Shown: piece by piece, positions 61,905 to 64,000 of the stretch
Position numbering within the stretch: position 1 is the first letter of the stretch
How the letters are laid out: each line of letters starts with the position of its first letter
Assembly: GCA_963835685.1 (NCBI GenBank)
Contig: CAWIGI010000014.1
Span: 124,001 to 188,000, forward strand
Source of the DNA: DATAGF01 sp963835685
GTDB lineage: Bacteria; Actinomycetota; Thermoleophilia; Miltoncostaeales; Miltoncostaeaceae
Reading direction: 5' to 3'
DNA length: 64,000 bases
The notes under the pieces: model-generated
What the model was told of the DNA's origin: nothing
The model's database searches: none
Seen by the model: the letters and a program-made list of their open reading frames with translations, nothing else
Position numbers and translations under genes: made by a program

Positions 61905-64000
61905 TCAGCGGATCCGGATCGTCCGGGAGACGGTCGCCGGGTTCCCCGCCCGGTCGCGCAGGTCGATGCGCACCCGGTAGCGACCACGCTCCAGACGGCC
62001 GAGGGCGATCGTGCGCACGGGGCCGGGCTTGACCTTCAGCGTTCGGAGGGAGACGAAGCGGCCCGAAGAGGTCCGAAGCTCGACGCGCGTCGTCAGCGAC
62101 CCGGTCGTGCCGGCGTCGCCGACGGCGACGACCAGCCGCGCCTGTCGTCGGGCCCCGGGCGGCGGCCGGCGCGGGCCGCGCTCCGACAGCACGCGGCGGG
62201 CCTTCACGAGCCGCACGCCACGGACCACGAGCCTGGGCCGGGTGTTGTTGACCTTGACCGCCCACTCGCGAAGGCCGACGTTGCCGGGGAAGTCCTTCGC
62301 CTGGATCGAGAAGGCGTGCCAGCCGTCGGGAAGCCGCCGGGTGTCGACGCCGATCCCGCGTGGGTAGGTCTGGGCGCGACGGACGGCCGGCGTCCCGTCG
62401 AGGCGGAGCGACCACTGCGTGACCTTCGAGCGCGACAGGGCCTTGAAGCGGACCGTGACCCTGCCCCGCACCGAGCTGAGGGGCGTCGGCTGCAGGGCCG
62501 TCATCCGCGGCGGGTCGATGTTCACCCGCACCCGGCCGGCGCCGAAGACCGGATCCGCACCGGGCGCCCCGAGGTTGACCGCGAGCGCGGCCAGCTGGCC
62601 CCGGACCTCGCCGGCCGAGGGGAACAGCCCCACGCGGCGGTTGGCGGCGAGCAGGACCGCGGCCGCGCCGGCGGCGTTCGGCGCCGCGATCGACGTGCCG
62701 CCGACCGACCGGGCGCCGATGGGGCCCATCAGGCGGGTGTCGGTGGGGGCGACGAGGTCCGGCTTGAGGCGCCCGTCGTCGCTCGGCCCCTGCGACGAGT
62801 AGCCCTTGAAGCGGTCGCCGCGCCAGTTGACGGCGCCGACCGCGATCGCGCCGGCGGCGTCGCCGGGGGTCGGCGTGCTGCTCACGGCGGTCCCGCCGAT
62901 GTCGGTCACGGCGATCTCGCGCGAGAAGAGGGTGAGCGGGCCCTCGGGCGGCGGTCCCGAGGTCAGGACGACCCGGAGGCGGAAGACGCCCTCGGCCGGC
63001 GGGGAGTAGCCGACGATGCGCTCCGCGGTCGGCGCTCCGGCGGCCTGCCGGTCGCTCGAGCCCATGGCGGGGAGCCATGCCCCGCTCGCGTCGAGCCGCT
63101 CCAGGACCAGGTCGAGGTCCGTGGCCGGCCCGCCGGGCGGCGAGGCCCACGACAGCGCGAAGGTGATCGGCAGCCCCGCGCTTCGCTGGAAGGTCCAGCT
63201 GTCGCCGTTGGGCCAGTCGAGATCGGCATCGGCGTCCGCGTCGATCCACTCGCCGCTCCAGTGGCGCTGGGCGTAGTTGCCGGCGGAGTTGAACCACAGG
63301 ATGCCCGCGGCCGCGGCGCGGTCCACCGCCCGCGCGGACGGGCTGGTGCCGTCGAAGGGGCCCTCGATGAAGCTGTTCGAGTGGACGACGATGTCCGGGC
63401 GCCGGGCGATGAGGGCCTCGGCGGCGGCGAGGAAGTCGGCCTCGGTGTGGTAGTTGACGAGGAGGTAGCGGGCCTTCGGGGCGTAGTCGAAGACGGTCTG
63501 GGCGATGAGCTCGCCGTGGTTGGTGCGGTTGCCGTAGGCGTTGGTCCCCGCGAAGCCGCCGGCCGCGTCGAAGGAGAGCGTCTCGAGCTGGCCGGCGGGC
63601 GGGAGCTCGCCGCGGGCCTGCTGAGCGCCGAGGTTCTGGCCGAAGCCCAGGTCGAGCACCGCGATCAGCAGTCCCTCGCCACCCCCGGCCACGCGGCCGA
63701 GGACGTCCGCACCGGCGCGCTCGAGACCCTGAGACACGACCGGGGCGTCGGAGAACGCCCCGGACGCGACGCGGGCGCCGGCCACGCCCGGTAGCCGGGA
63801 CAGGGCGCGGACGCGCGAGGGGTCGGCGACGACCTGGAGCTGCGCGCCACGCCGGCGCTGGACCTTCAGGCCGCTCCGGCCCAGCGCGGCGGCGGCGCGC
63901 TTGACGTCGCCGCGCTCGGCCTGGACCGAGATCGACCGCGGCTTGGCGGAGGCGTCCGGCGCCGCGGTGCCCGCCGCGAGCGCGGCGGCGGCCACGAGAC
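61905..64000 (-). CDS. Secreted subtilisin-family (S8) serine protease, start outside window
   Basis: At least 697 residues. The visible N-terminus (MAAAALAAGTAAPDASA) is the end of a signal peptide, and the frame is open to the window edge, so the start lies further right. A propeptide-like region is followed by the catalytic domain: Asp in IAVLDLGFG, His in TNHGELIAQ, the oxyanion Asn in WFNSAGN and Ser in VGGTSIAAPNAAG. About 230 residues between the His and Ser blocks include a beta-sandwich insertion. The last 200 residues are Ig-like repeats (LSSVRGRVTVRFKALSRSKV, RYRVRIDLRDRAGNPATVS) suited to surface binding. Confidence 0.9.
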   Translation of the reverse strand, partial: LVAAAALAAGTAAPDASAKPRSISVQAERGDVKRAAAALGRSGLKVQRRRGAQLQVVADPSRVRALSRLPGVAGARVASGAFSDAPVVSQGLERAGADVLGRVAGGGEGLLIAVLDLGFGQNLGAQQARGELPPAGQLETLSFDAAGGFAGTNAYGNRTNHGELIAQTVFDYAPKARYLLVNYHTEADFLAAAEALIARRPDIVVHSNSFIEGPFDGTSPSARAVDRAAAAGILWFNSAGNYAQRHWSGEWIDADADADLDWPNGDSWTFQRSAGLPITFALSWASPPGGPATDLDLVLERLDASGAWLPAMGSSDRQAAGAPTAERIVGYSPPAEGVFRLRVVLTSGPPPEGPLTLFSREIAVTDIGGTAVSSTPTPGDAAGAIAVGAVNWRGDRFKGYSSQGPSDDGRLKPDLVAPTDTRLMGPIGARSVGGTSIAAPNAAGAAAVLLAANRRVGLFPSAGEVRGQLAALAVNLGAPGADPVFGAGRVRVNIDPPRMTALQPTPLSSVRGRVTVRFKALSRSKVTQWSLRLDGTPAVRRAQTYPRGIGVDTRRLPDGWHAFSIQAKDFPGNVGLREWAVKVNNTRPRLVVRGVRLVKARRVLSERGPRRPPPGARRQARLVVAVGDAGTTGSLTTRVELRTSSGRFVSLRTLKVKPGPVRTIALGRLERGRYRVRIDLRDRAGNPATVSRTIRIR

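Overview
The window is very G+C-rich DNA (roughly three quarters G+C by eye) from a bacterium. The ribosomal protein set, zinc-type S14, the absence of an actinomycete-type lexicon of conservons, and many proteins of the kind seen in Solirubrobacterales and Gaiellales suggest class Thermoleophilia (Actinomycetota). That placement is inference. The backbone is the core expression superoperon, read on the minus strand from about 60.0 kb down to 17.4 kb and interrupted by accessory genes.

Layout from left to right. 1-18 kb is mixed accessory and housekeeping DNA: a glycosyltransferase-PHP fusion, a uracil-DNA-glycosylase-like protein, LysR/aldo-keto reductase, an rRNA/tRNA m5U methyltransferase, a short-chain dehydrogenase, a nitrilase, an NifU-like protein, tRNA-Pro(CGG), a PAP2 membrane protein, a damaged S13 carboxypeptidase/TetR/PPOX cluster, and a coupled surE-HAD phosphatase-ligA unit. 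17.4-21.2 kb is truA and the alpha operon (rplQ, rpoA, rpsD, rpsK, rpsM, rpmJ). 21.3-24.7 kb holds two secreted-protein genes where infA would be expected. 24.8-37.3 kb is map, adk, secY and the spc and S10 operons. tuf follows, with its own promoter, leader hairpin and terminator. Two plus-strand genes (38.8-43.1 kb) separate tuf from fusA-rpsG-rpsL. A second accessory block (46.4-51.7 kb) separates rpsL from rpoC-rpoB. The right end holds small hypothetical genes and a secreted subtilase that runs off the window.

Two repeat systems stand out. First, an element of about 160 bp occurs twice (16312-16471 upstream of surE; 30323-30483 between rplE and rpsN). It has an almost invariant core and an outer stem and a central hairpin whose sequences differ but stay paired through compensatory changes, as expected of a structured RNA or a palindromic mobile element. 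Second, four loci carry two copies of a GGCCAATTGGCAC-type palindrome, always exactly 23 bp apart centre to centre. One pair lies inside a coding sequence, and one lies just upstream of a lineage-type zinc-finger/helix gene.

At least five genes, including the essential rpoB and rpsJ, need removal of exactly one base to restore a full-length protein. Single-base insertion errors in the assembly are the simplest explanation, so isolated frameshifts here should not be taken as biology without read support.
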